IMG/VR virus record: IMGVR_UViG_3300024273_000359
Coordinates: 1-42,926 of that record
Strand: one strand, 5' to 3'
Length of the DNA: 42,926 nt
DNA from: a virus
Below the pieces are notes generated by a model. It saw nothing but the letters and a program-made list of their open reading frames with translations, had not been told where the DNA came from and did not search any database. This document shows positions 24,667-31,687 of the stretch, piece after piece. The translations under genes were made by a program, and so were the position numbers. Each line of letters starts with the position of its first letter. Position 1 is the stretch's first letter.

Positions 24667-26197
24667 TAGCCATTCCTTGTTGCATCATCTTGCTTGCCTC
24701 TTGCATTCCTGGCACTGCCATCTGTTGCATCATCTGTGCTTCTTGGGCTTGCTGTCGGGCTGCATCAACTTCCTCTTGGGACTTAATGAGTCCCTTCATA
24801 TCAATACCTAAAGACGTACCGACACGGGTGATGTAATCACTTATGTTCATGTACTCAGCTAGAGCTTGTGGGCCTAGTGGTGAGAGGTTCTGTAAGAAGA
24901 TGTTGAGCTTGTTTAGATCGTGTCCACGTCCAAGTGCTTCCATGCCTGTGACGATCACTGGCGATACCGTACCGTCAGGTAAAGCTGGCAGACGCTTTTG
25001 ACGCTCCATTGCAAACATCAAGCGTTTGACTAATGGCAGCTGCATCTCTTGGGACAGGATTGAGTAGATACCACCCAGACCATCCTCAAGTTCACTAGCC
25101 ATGAACCGGATCTCTTCGGCAGTCACACGGTCTCCACTGCGTTGCACAGCAGAGTTCAGCATGAATGCATAACTCAGGCGCTCAGTGATACCGTTGATGG
25201 TGTCGTGGGCTACACGGAAGTCGTTGAACTTCTGGAGTTGCAGGACATTAACGTCTTGGACATTGCCATCGACGAATGCACCGTTCTCACTAGAAGCTAG
25301 GTCAGCCTTGTCCGTAGTACCGTTGGGGTTCACTAGGAACACCAGCTTGGCAGCGGCTGCGGAGCCTTCAACGATTGCCTGTGTCAAACCTTCGAGCGAC
25401 TTGAGGTCACCTAAGTATTCTTCAACATAGCCACGACCGTAGTCTTCACCGTCGATCTTAGAGAACCGCACAGGAACCCATGGGGACTTATCGATTGGAT
25501 AGTCACCATCAGATCCGGGGACTCGGATACCTTTGACCTCTTGGTACACACGCCACTTTTTACCGTCGCGCCATACGTGAGTGAACATCTCAATGCTCTT
25601 GTCTACGGTTGTGCTGTCATCACCTTCGCCAAGCACTGCTGCCCTCATCTCCTCAGGAATCGTTAGGGGACTAACGTTCTCTTTGACGATGATGTCCAGC
25701 ACATTACCCATTGGGTCACGTCTGGTTACAAAGCGGTCTAGGTGGAATACACGTACACCACCTTCAGTGGGCAGGTACATCAGTACGTTGCCTGAGACCA
25801 AGAGATGCTTGAGAGCCTCGAAGCCGCCGACACGTAATGCCGAACCTTCGATCTCTGCCATGACTGATCGCTCAATCTTATTCAGACCTTCTTCAACCTT
25901 GGCTCTCATACCTTCTTGCTGTGTCAATTTTTCGAGTGTGAAGTCGTCGATTGCCAGACGGAAGAACGGAGTGTTCGGTGGGAAGAGCGCCAACAGTAGC
26001 TTGGATGCAAGGTTGTTTACACCCCTCGCACCAATGCCCTGCCATGGGGTCGTCAGTTTAGATGTGCCTGTGTGACCACTACGTGGGATCAGTGCAGGGA
26101 TCGTCAACAACGAACACTCTCTAGCTCGGTCTAAGAAAGGTTGGCGGCTGGATTCTAGCTGTCCATAAATGGAAGCGCATGTTTTGTTGTTTTCCAA
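24653..26197 (-). CDS. Portal / head-tail connector protein (T7 gp8-like)
   Basis: This 514-aa protein (T7 gp8 is 536) has the blocks TTPWQGIGARGVNNLASKLLLALFPPNTPFF, GRGYVEEYLGDLKSLEGL and RVTAEEIRFMASELEDGLGGIYS that define podoviral portals. It forms the dodecameric packaging vertex. The start is the rare codon TTG at 26197, supported by AGGAGCAGGGA directly upstream; no in-frame ATG is nearby. The C-terminus is rich in Gln/Met (QAQEAQMMQQM). Confidence 0.95.
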   Translation of the reverse strand: MENNKTCASIYGQLESSRQPFLDRARECSLLTIPALIPRSGHTGTSKLTTPWQGIGARGVNNLASKLLLALFPPNTPFFRLAIDDFTLEKLTQQEGMRAKVEEGLNKIERSVMAEIEGSALRVGGFEALKHLLVSGNVLMYLPTEGGVRVFHLDRFVTRRDPMGNVLDIIVKENVSPLTIPEEMRAAVLGEGDDSTTVDKSIEMFTHVWRDGKKWRVYQEVKGIRVPGSDGDYPIDKSPWVPVRFSKIDGEDYGRGYVEEYLGDLKSLEGLTQAIVEGSAAAAKLVFLVNPNGTTDKADLASSENGAFVDGNVQDVNVLQLQKFNDFRVAHDTINGITERLSYAFMLNSAVQRSGDRVTAEEIRFMASELEDGLGGIYSILSQEMQLPLVKRLMFAMERQKRLPALPDGTVSPVIVTGMEALGRGHDLNKLNIFLQNLSPLGPQALAEYMNISDYITRVGTSLGIDMKGLIKSQEEVDAARQQAQEAQMMQQMAVPGMQEASKMMQQGMANENQ

Positions 26198-26209
26198 TCC
26201 CTGCTCCTA

Positions 26210-26437
26210 TTAACCGCGAGGGATGTTTAAGCCAGTACCGCCACCTAAGCCACCCATGGCAACTTGTTGACGGTCAATACGCAAACCCTTTGTACCCATC
26301 TTTCCTGACTCTGATAAGCCGCCGTTCTTGTTAGCTTCATTAACTGAAGTCTGCAAGATTGGTGGTGGAGCCGCTGGTGCTGGTGTGGGAGGTGGCGCTT
26401 GTGGTGGGGGTGGTTTCGGTGTTGAACCTACACACAT
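26210..26437 (-). CDS. Small virion/tail assembly protein (T7 gp6.7/gp7.3-like)
   Basis: This 75-aa protein starts MCVGSTPKPPPPQAPPPTPA and ends SESGKMGTKGLRIDR...GLGGGTGLNIPRG. The Met-Cys opening with Lys/Pro resembles T7 gp6.7, and the SGRK..GLRI..GGGLNI ending resembles gp6.7/gp7.3, both minor virion proteins needed for particle function. The Pro-rich middle is probably disordered. It lies just before the portal gene as expected. Confidence 0.8.
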   Translation of the reverse strand: MCVGSTPKPPPPQAPPPTPAPAAPPPILQTSVNEANKNGGLSESGKMGTKGLRIDRQQVAMGGLGGGTGLNIPRG

Positions 26438-26442
26438 ATTAA

Positions 26443-26631
26443 TTACTCCATTATGTTTTTGTTTTGTTGGTCATACGCTGTACGCAATAACCTAACGACC
26501 GACAACTGACCCTGCATAAACCGGATCTCTTCAAGAGTCAGATATGTCGAGGGACACTTGTCAGGGAAATTAGTTTCTAGTACCTCAAGGAGTGCTTGAG
26601 GAACTGGAGGGATAACCTTAGTTTTAGCCAT
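26443..26631 (-). CDS. Small hypothetical protein, first gene of the virion transcript (62 aa)
   Basis: The start at 26631 is chosen because TTAGGAGGCATC, a near-perfect Shine-Dalgarno, precedes this ATG. The protein begins MAKTKVIPPVPQALLEVLET and contains YLTLEEIRFMQGQLSVVRLL, probably two helices. No family is recognised. Its ribosome site forms part of the 19-base sequence shared with the region after terL, so it is the first gene after a candidate phage promoter. Confidence 0.75.
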   Translation of the reverse strand: MAKTKVIPPVPQALLEVLETNFPDKCPSTYLTLEEIRFMQGQLSVVRLLRTAYDQQNKNIME

Positions 26632-26638
26632 GATGCCT

Positions 26639-26652
26639 CCTAATGTGCAACC
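26639..26652 (-). promoter_or_regulatory. Candidate phage RNA polymerase promoter, virion genes
   Basis: Minus-strand GGTTGCACATTAGG is an exact match to the consensus and is preceded by AT-rich GGTATTTA. The right half CACATTAGG lines up with the T7 core CACTATAGG, so transcription would begin at the first G after TTA. It sits between phoH and the structural genes. This is where a class III-like promoter is needed. Confidence 0.75.
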
Positions 26653-27356
26653 TAAATACCTACCGCATCGAACGCCCGTACCCACATGCCACAGATACCT
26701 GAACGCACGATGTCGTCTGAAGTAAATTCAATGTGAGGTACATCCATTCGTTGGTTGTAAGCCATGTCGATGATTGTCTTTAGACCTGAAGTTGTCTTCA
26801 GATCTGTCTGGCGAACGTCACCGTTGATAACGATGCGTGTACCGTCTCCGATACGTGTCAAGAACATCTTCATCTCGCTGGGAGTTGTGTTCTGACCTTC
26901 GTCTAGGATCACGAATGAGTCATCGAATGTGCGACCACGCATGACCTCGAATGGGACGATCTCAATGTTGCGACGCTTCACAGCTATCTCGTATGCGGCG
27001 GTTCCCAAATGCTTGGTGATCACGTCGGTAAACGGGATAACCCAAGGAGCCATCTTGTCTTCCATCGTTCCCGGAAAGAAGCCCAGTGAGCGACCTGAGG
27101 CAACGTTAGGACGTGTGAGGATGATCTTCTTGATCTTGTTCTCTAGGAACATCTTTGCTGCCCATGAAGCTGCAATGTATGTCTTACCTGTACCAGCGCT
27201 GCCGGTAACTATCACTTGCTCTGAATCTTCAAGCGCATCGATGTACTCCTGCTGCCGATCAGTCTTGGCTTCGAGGTGTACGGTGCGTGTTTTAAATTTG
27301 TCAGCGACGTAGCGACCGGGCTTCTGATCACTATCCCGTTGGCGGTTCTTAGTCAT
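26652..27356 (-). CDS. phoH: PhoH-like ATPase
   Basis: The protein is a P-loop ATPase (234 aa from the ATG at 27356; a TTG two codons earlier is possible). Walker A is GSAGTGKT (about residues 52-59 from that start) and Walker B is FVILDEGQN. LTRPNVASGRSLGFFPG and RIVINGDVRQTDL complete the PhoH signature. PhoH-like genes are frequent in marine and freshwater phages; a helicase/RNA role or link to phosphate stress has been proposed, but the phage function is unsettled. It lies after a large hairpin downstream of RNR, with the virion promoter at its stop codon. Confidence 0.93.
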   Translation of the reverse strand: MTKNRQRDSDQKPGRYVADKFKTRTVHLEAKTDRQQEYIDALEDSEQVIVTGSAGTGKTYIAASWAAKMFLENKIKKIILTRPNVASGRSLGFFPGTMEDKMAPWVIPFTDVITKHLGTAAYEIAVKRRNIEIVPFEVMRGRTFDDSFVILDEGQNTTPSEMKMFLTRIGDGTRIVINGDVRQTDLKTTSGLKTIIDMAYNQRMDVPHIEFTSDDIVRSGICGMWVRAFDAVGI

Positions 27357-27386
27357 ATGCAATTGCTCAATGTAAAAGTGATGGGC

Positions 27387-27422
27387 GCACCCCGTCCTAG
27401 GACTAGCCTATAGACAGGGTGC
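27387..27422 (-). terminator. Large hairpin after RNR (terminator or processing site)
   Basis: On the minus strand GCACCCTGTC pairs with GACGGGGTGC (ten pairs, one G-U), and an inner TAGG/CCTA stem extends it. Only a loose TTTT follows 8 bases later. It starts 12 bases after the RNR stop. It may be a terminator or an RNase III-type cleavage site as used in T7 transcripts. Confidence 0.6.
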
Positions 27423-27434
27423 TGTTGGTTTAAG

Positions 27435-29396
27435 TTAGCGGATAGGACATGCGCCAGTGGCACAGTCATCGTCTAGCGTGTCAGACACGGTGGTCTCGTC
27501 TAGCTCGAAGTCAACAATGTTGGCAACGTACTTTTCGTAAACCTCTTTGGTAACTACCTCCTGTGGCAGGTATGGGTAGCCAAGGTCGGCAGCGGTCTTG
27601 GTTGGGTCGTTGCGAAACAGGAAGCTGACACCGACGTAGTTGTCCCAGTTGTTTAGTAACCAATCCACAATGACAGGAACTTCGTCTGCGTCATAGCTAA
27701 TGGTTGCCGACACGTTCTGTTGACACCAATTGGTCATCAGCATCTTGTAACGCTCCAGCTGATCTACGGCTGACTCAAGGTTCACTTCCATGCCCTTGTT
27801 GACATCGAACTCAACCGTGTCCCACTTGACAGGCAGTGCAACTAAGACTGACTCTTTATCAAACGGATGGTCAAAGACTTTGTAGCCAGCGCCGCGCAAC
27901 TTAGGAACCACTAGATCGAACTTGCTGAAGACAACGTTGTTGATGATGTACTTGCCCAACGGCTTGTGCACACCTTCTGTTGTGTCCATGATCTTGCTCA
28001 ATGTACCGCTTGGCTTGACGGTCGTGATGTTCTTTGGACGTGGGGTTCCAAGCTCATCCGCCATTGCATAAGCAGCACTGGTCGCTGTGCGTTGTAGTTC
28101 TGCATAGTCATAGGCTTGCAGGTCTGGACGGGTAGCGATACCAGTCAAGCCAACACCACACAAACGTAGGAACTCGTTGTTCATGTGCCATGCTTCTTGC
28201 AAGATACCGTCCCTCAAGTTCACGCAGGTTTGTCGGTAGTTAGCACGGGCGGCAATCTCAACCGCACGACGCAGTCCGGCACTGTCACCATGAAATTTAT
28301 TTAAATCTATTTCGGTCAAGTTACAGAACGATTTGTTTCCCAACAAGATCTCAACGCAGGGGTTAGAACCCTTGAACCACGGTGCGCGTTTGGTAGCTGC
28401 CTGTCCATTAATAAAGCCGGGTTCGCTACCACCAGAGGCAACCATCAAACCAAAGATCTTCTCAAGCTCTGTCTTCAAAGGCTTGGTGTTGAACACCAGA
28501 GAGTTGTTGGACTGAGCGCGTTGTTCGTTGGCAATCCAGAAGTCTTTCTTAGCAACAGCGAACTGCTCCCATTCATCTTCACCGAAAGTAAACAAGGCGA
28601 TCTCAGCGCTACGGCGTGACGACAGTACAGTACCCATCCAGTTGACTAAGTCGAGGATGTTCATGCGTGTCAACAGAGACCCTGCACGGCGGTTCAACAG
28701 CTTATGTATAGCTGTGTATGCCTTGCACAATGAAGCGTCACCTGAGCTTATCCAGCCGTACCCAGCAAGCCTATCGCCGGATGGTCGGATCTCGGAGAAA
28801 TCGAGTACAAGTTCACGGGCGGGAAACTTATGAGCGACCAACTTACCGATGGACTTAGCCCAAGCTTCGGCACTGTCGCCAACCTTGATTGTCCAGACAC
28901 CTGTTGTTGCATCAAAGGTTTCCTCGTTGTTGGCAGCGCCACCTTTTTCTGTACGCACACTGCGTACAACGGTCAGCTTGGGGATTGGTTTTTGATAGCC
29001 GGTCAACTGACCAACGATGGGACGGAAGCCCACGCCGCAACCTTGCAGCAGTAACCACAATGCATCCACGCAGTCCATGACTGTCTCGATGTTTGTAAAT
29101 GAGCAATTGAACTGGGAGGCTTCACGACGCTTGGCTACTTCAGTGCCGCCAAGCCATAAGGTTCGGCCTGATGTAAGCACCTTGCGGTCTAGCATCAGCT
29201 GTCGTAGTTCAGCAAGCTCTTCTCTATTACCGTCGTTACTCCACTTGGCTCGCTCCCAAAGCCATGCTTGATGACCAATGACACGGTCAACTGTTTGTTC
29301 CCAAGATTCAAAGCCGCCTTCTATAAGCGGTCGGTTATATGTACGTCGTGTAATTACTTGTGCACGGAGAGATGGTGTGTTTGTTATTTGTTGCAT
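27435..29396 (-). CDS. nrdJ: Ribonucleotide reductase, adenosylcobalamin-dependent (class II)
   Basis: This 653-aa enzyme converts ribonucleotides to deoxyribonucleotides for phage DNA synthesis. Key features are FNCSFTNIET with the active-site Cys, NPCVEILL..KSFCNLTEIDL carrying the catalytic Cys-x-Glu, and TVKPSGTLSKIMDTTEGVHKP. The C-terminal redox tail ends in DDDCATGACPIR. No ATP-cone or separate small subunit gene is present. Lack of NrdB and similarity to monomeric RTPR-type enzymes indicate B12 dependence. The phage would therefore depend on host cobalamin, a trait shared with cyanophages and roseophage SIO1-type viruses. Confidence 0.9.
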   Translation of the reverse strand: MQQITNTPSLRAQVITRRTYNRPLIEGGFESWEQTVDRVIGHQAWLWERAKWSNDGNREELAELRQLMLDRKVLTSGRTLWLGGTEVAKRREASQFNCSFTNIETVMDCVDALWLLLQGCGVGFRPIVGQLTGYQKPIPKLTVVRSVRTEKGGAANNEETFDATTGVWTIKVGDSAEAWAKSIGKLVAHKFPARELVLDFSEIRPSGDRLAGYGWISSGDASLCKAYTAIHKLLNRRAGSLLTRMNILDLVNWMGTVLSSRRSAEIALFTFGEDEWEQFAVAKKDFWIANEQRAQSNNSLVFNTKPLKTELEKIFGLMVASGGSEPGFINGQAATKRAPWFKGSNPCVEILLGNKSFCNLTEIDLNKFHGDSAGLRRAVEIAARANYRQTCVNLRDGILQEAWHMNNEFLRLCGVGLTGIATRPDLQAYDYAELQRTATSAAYAMADELGTPRPKNITTVKPSGTLSKIMDTTEGVHKPLGKYIINNVVFSKFDLVVPKLRGAGYKVFDHPFDKESVLVALPVKWDTVEFDVNKGMEVNLESAVDQLERYKMLMTNWCQQNVSATISYDADEVPVIVDWLLNNWDNYVGVSFLFRNDPTKTAADLGYPYLPQEVVTKEVYEKYVANIVDFELDETTVSDTLDDDCATGACPIR

Positions 29397-29599
29397 TCGC
29401 GTTCAATGAGGTATTCGATGTAATGTTTGCACTTGCGTAGATCCTCAACACCGCCCTTGTATGGGTAGCGCAGGAGATATTTAAGTGCGTTGCCTTGCCA
29501 GAAGTCGAGTTCCCACGCTTCAATGATTAGCCACGGCTGCATGGCTTTGTCTTTGTCGTTGTAGTGAGAGCCGCCTACCTGATATGTGGTGGATTCCAT
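29384..29599 (-). CDS. DUF3310 protein (T7 gp1.7-like)
   Basis: This 71-aa protein has the full family signature VGGSHYNDKDKAMQPWLIIEAW...FWQGNALKYLLRYPYKGGVEDLRKCKHYIEYLIE. T7 gp1.7, which contains this domain, acts as a nucleotide kinase, so a role in nucleotide metabolism beside RNR, ThyX and exonuclease is reasonable. It overlaps the exonuclease gene upstream by 25 bases and RNR downstream by 13. Confidence 0.92.
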   Translation of the reverse strand: MESTTYQVGGSHYNDKDKAMQPWLIIEAWELDFWQGNALKYLLRYPYKGGVEDLRKCKHYIEYLIERECNK

Positions 29600-30324
29600 A
29601 GGATTACTTCTTGAGTTATTGGGTTGAAGTCGGAGGCGCGGCAGATACGTGCGACTCTTGCTTGTTGGATGGCTGCTGATTCAGGAAGCTTTGCTTTGGC
29701 AAATGCCTTAACGATCACAGCCCACATTTCTTCGTAAGAAAGACCTTCGAGTAACCTTGCTGCACTGACTGGGCCGATGCTGGGACACCCTGCGTAACCA
29801 TCGGTCGTATCGCCTGTCAGGGTCTGGAAGAAGTGGTTGTAGTTAGCTTCGTCTTCGATGACACGGGACAACTGGCGGGTGGTCAGGTGGTAGTGGTCAC
29901 CCGGCACTGTCTTCAGATCCTTGTCGAGGCTGATGATCAACGCAGGAGCCATCGTTGTCGATAGGATTCCTAGGATGTCGTCACCCTCAAGCCGTGGGAT
30001 AGCTAACGTGGTGTAGTTGTCTACAAGGTACTGACGCAGGAACGGCAAGAGGATCGGCTTACGAGTCTTCTTCCGGTTCATCTTGTACGTAGGTAGTACA
30101 TCCACACGCCAGTTGTTGATACTGGTCAGTGCCATCAGTAAGTTGTTTACACCTGTCACTTCCTTGATGGTTGTGATGGCGTTCTCAAGATGAGCGATAG
30201 CTTCATTCTCAAAAGCATGGAGAGTCCACAGACCGTTACCCCAATCAAAGGGTTGCTCTACTGCTGCGGCTGCTTGATAGGCGATGATGTCGGCATCGAC
30301 CAACCCTGTAATTGTTGTTGTCAT
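29575..30324 (-). CDS. 5'-3' exonuclease (T7 gp6-like)
   Basis: This 249-aa protein (T7 gp6 is 300) is of the FEN/PIN type. Acidic metal ligands appear in GLVDADIIAY (N-terminus), LEGDDILGIL, ISLDKDLKTVPG and LTGDTTDGYAGCPSIGPVSAARLL, the last a helix-hairpin-helix-like element. In T7 gp6 degrades host DNA, removes RNA primers and aids recombination. The start overlaps the ThyX stop by ATGA-type coupling. Confidence 0.9.
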   Translation of the reverse strand: MTTTITGLVDADIIAYQAAAAVEQPFDWGNGLWTLHAFENEAIAHLENAITTIKEVTGVNNLLMALTSINNWRVDVLPTYKMNRKKTRKPILLPFLRQYLVDNYTTLAIPRLEGDDILGILSTTMAPALIISLDKDLKTVPGDHYHLTTRQLSRVIEDEANYNHFFQTLTGDTTDGYAGCPSIGPVSAARLLEGLSYEEMWAVIVKAFAKAKLPESAAIQQARVARICRASDFNPITQEVILWNPPHIR

Positions 30325-30965
30325 TTGATAAGGTATTTAGAAGCCACGGGGAACGCAGCTTCGATATGGGTTTTGATAAGACGGGCAACGTCGCCAGCTT
30401 CTTCTTGTGCGCCCTCACCAAGTCTTAGGTTGACCATGTCAGTGAAGGCTCCAAGCGATCCACTCCAGTACCAAGAGGTCATCATGTTCTGGGGGAGGAT
30501 CATCCGGGCTTGCTCAGGACACACACCACGCTCAAGCAATGCGTCGAACTCAATCAAGAGTTGAAGCACCGCATTGGTTGGTGATGAACTACCAAGGTCT
30601 GCTGGCTGGTCACTACTGCCCTGCTTGACATTGGCTGCACGTTTTCTCCACACCTTTGGGATGTAGATGTCTGGCTCTGTATCGACGTAGCGGCGTGACA
30701 CTTCGTTCCATACGAGGAACTTGTGCTTGACCAACTGACGTGCAACAAAGAGCGGTGCGGTCACACGGAACTGTAGGAACGCATGGTTGAAGGGTGACGT
30801 GTGGTTGTGCAAAGCTAAGTAGCGGAGCAGCTTCTCGTCTGATAGCTTTAAGAACCCGTTCTCTAGCTCGGACTCTTTCTCAAAGCTCACACGGGCGGCG
30901 TTCACGATAGTCAGGTCTGTACCAAGCTTGTCTAGGAACTGGACTTTTGGTGCACTGACAATCAT
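30321..30965 (-). CDS. thyX: Flavin-dependent thymidylate synthase ThyX, altered signature
   Basis: This 214-aa protein makes dTMP from dUMP with methylene-tetrahydrofolate and FAD/NADPH. Typical blocks are NAARVSFEKESE, LRYLALHNHTSPFNHAFLQFRVTAP, WNEVSRRY and MILPQNMMTSWYWSGSLGAFTDMVNLR. The hallmark RHR-x7-S is KHK-x7-S here (K80, H81, K82, S90). This keeps the charge but replaces both arginines that contact flavin/substrate in studied enzymes. Rest of the active site looks intact, so the enzyme may still work. Confidence 0.93.
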   Translation of the reverse strand: MIVSAPKVQFLDKLGTDLTIVNAARVSFEKESELENGFLKLSDEKLLRYLALHNHTSPFNHAFLQFRVTAPLFVARQLVKHKFLVWNEVSRRYVDTEPDIYIPKVWRKRAANVKQGSSDQPADLGSSSPTNAVLQLLIEFDALLERGVCPEQARMILPQNMMTSWYWSGSLGAFTDMVNLRLGEGAQEEAGDVARLIKTHIEAAFPVASKYLIK

Positions 30966-31153
30966 TGGTAAACCGTACCCTCTGGTACTTCTTCGTCGTC
31001 CCCCTCCAACAGCAAGTCAACCATCTTTATTAATGAGATGGTGCATGTCTGGCAGAAGGTGACGGGTCGGATACCAAACTCAGCTTGGATCCCACCTTCA
31101 TCTTTTAGGCTGAAGGTATCGGTACACAGGGTGCACTTATTTCTTTTTGTTGA
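30962..31153 (-). CDS. Small zinc-ribbon-like protein (63 aa)
   Basis: Two CxxC pairs (KCTLCTDTF and FCQTCTISL, about 27 residues apart) indicate a structural zinc site, followed by an acidic tail (EGDDEEVPEG). The frame has no ATG; a GTG at 31153 or a TTG at 31198 could start it, each overlapping the upstream metallopeptidase-like gene. I prefer the GTG because the overlap is shorter. The stop overlaps the ThyX start. Function unknown. Confidence 0.65.
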   Translation of the reverse strand, partial: STKRNKCTLCTDTFSLKDEGGIQAEFGIRPVTFCQTCTISLIKMVDLLLEGDDEEVPEGTVYQ

Positions 31154-31487
31154 CACGGGGAGCCTGTACTTTCTTGGTGGTCTCTGCGATGTACGCAAGC
31201 AGACTTGGGTTGTCTAAGAACACACCAGCTAAACCTGTACCCATCATGTGGACTACGGTCTCTTCGGCGTCTTGATTTTGAAAAGGGACATTCATCACAT
31301 GACAGATCGCATGCAACAGTTCATGGAGGACGGTATCCAACTCTTCTGCTGGTGTCATGCCCTCAAGAATGGTGATTGAGTTGCCTACAGATCTACACAG
31401 CCCAAGGGTGTTGGATTCAAAGTCGTCCTCAAGGAACTTCACTTCAAAGGGTTTACCGAAGATTCGGATGCTTGTTAAATTAGTCAA
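31137..31487 (-). CDS. Small HExxH metallopeptidase-like protein (116 aa)
   Basis: DTVLHELLHAICHVMN gives H55-E56-x-x-H59 with a further H63, the form of a gluzincin/metzincin-like zinc site. A downstream acidic helix (AEETVVHMMGTGLAGVFLD) may supply another ligand. Small proteins of this kind are common in phage replication regions and look like the ImmA/SprT group, but no substrate is known. The frame starts at TTG overlapping the upstream stop (TTGA), indicating coupling. It is more likely expressed early to middle than packaged. Confidence 0.75.
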   Translation of the reverse strand: MTNLTSIRIFGKPFEVKFLEDDFESNTLGLCRSVGNSITILEGMTPAEELDTVLHELLHAICHVMNVPFQNQDAEETVVHMMGTGLAGVFLDNPSLLAYIAETTKKVQAPRVNKKK

Positions 31488-31687
31488 AGGTAGTTCTCGT
31501 TTTTAAGGGTTGTGAGTGCAAGCGCAGTACAGCGCCATGTCTTTCCAAATAGCTCCTTCCCCTCCACAGTTGTCAGGTAACCAGTGCTTGCCAGCAGCGC
31601 GATGTGAACCGCGTTGCGTCGTGCAAAGTTAGACTGGACTGTGAAGGGGGTTAGGTATGCTTGCTTTAGAACTTCGGGTATTGACAT
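31484..31687 (-). CDS. Small winged-helix-like protein (67 aa)
   Basis: The start at 31687 is supported by GGAGACACATTG before the ATG and by overlap with the DNA polymerase stop (TGATG). The sequence MSIPEVLKQAYLTPFTVQSN...FARRNAVHIALLASTGYLTTVEG is arranged like a helix-turn-helix followed by a wing. No named family is recognised. It probably binds nucleic acid in the replication region. Confidence 0.6.
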   Translation of the reverse strand: MSIPEVLKQAYLTPFTVQSNFARRNAVHIALLASTGYLTTVEGKELFGKTWRCTALALTTLKNENYL

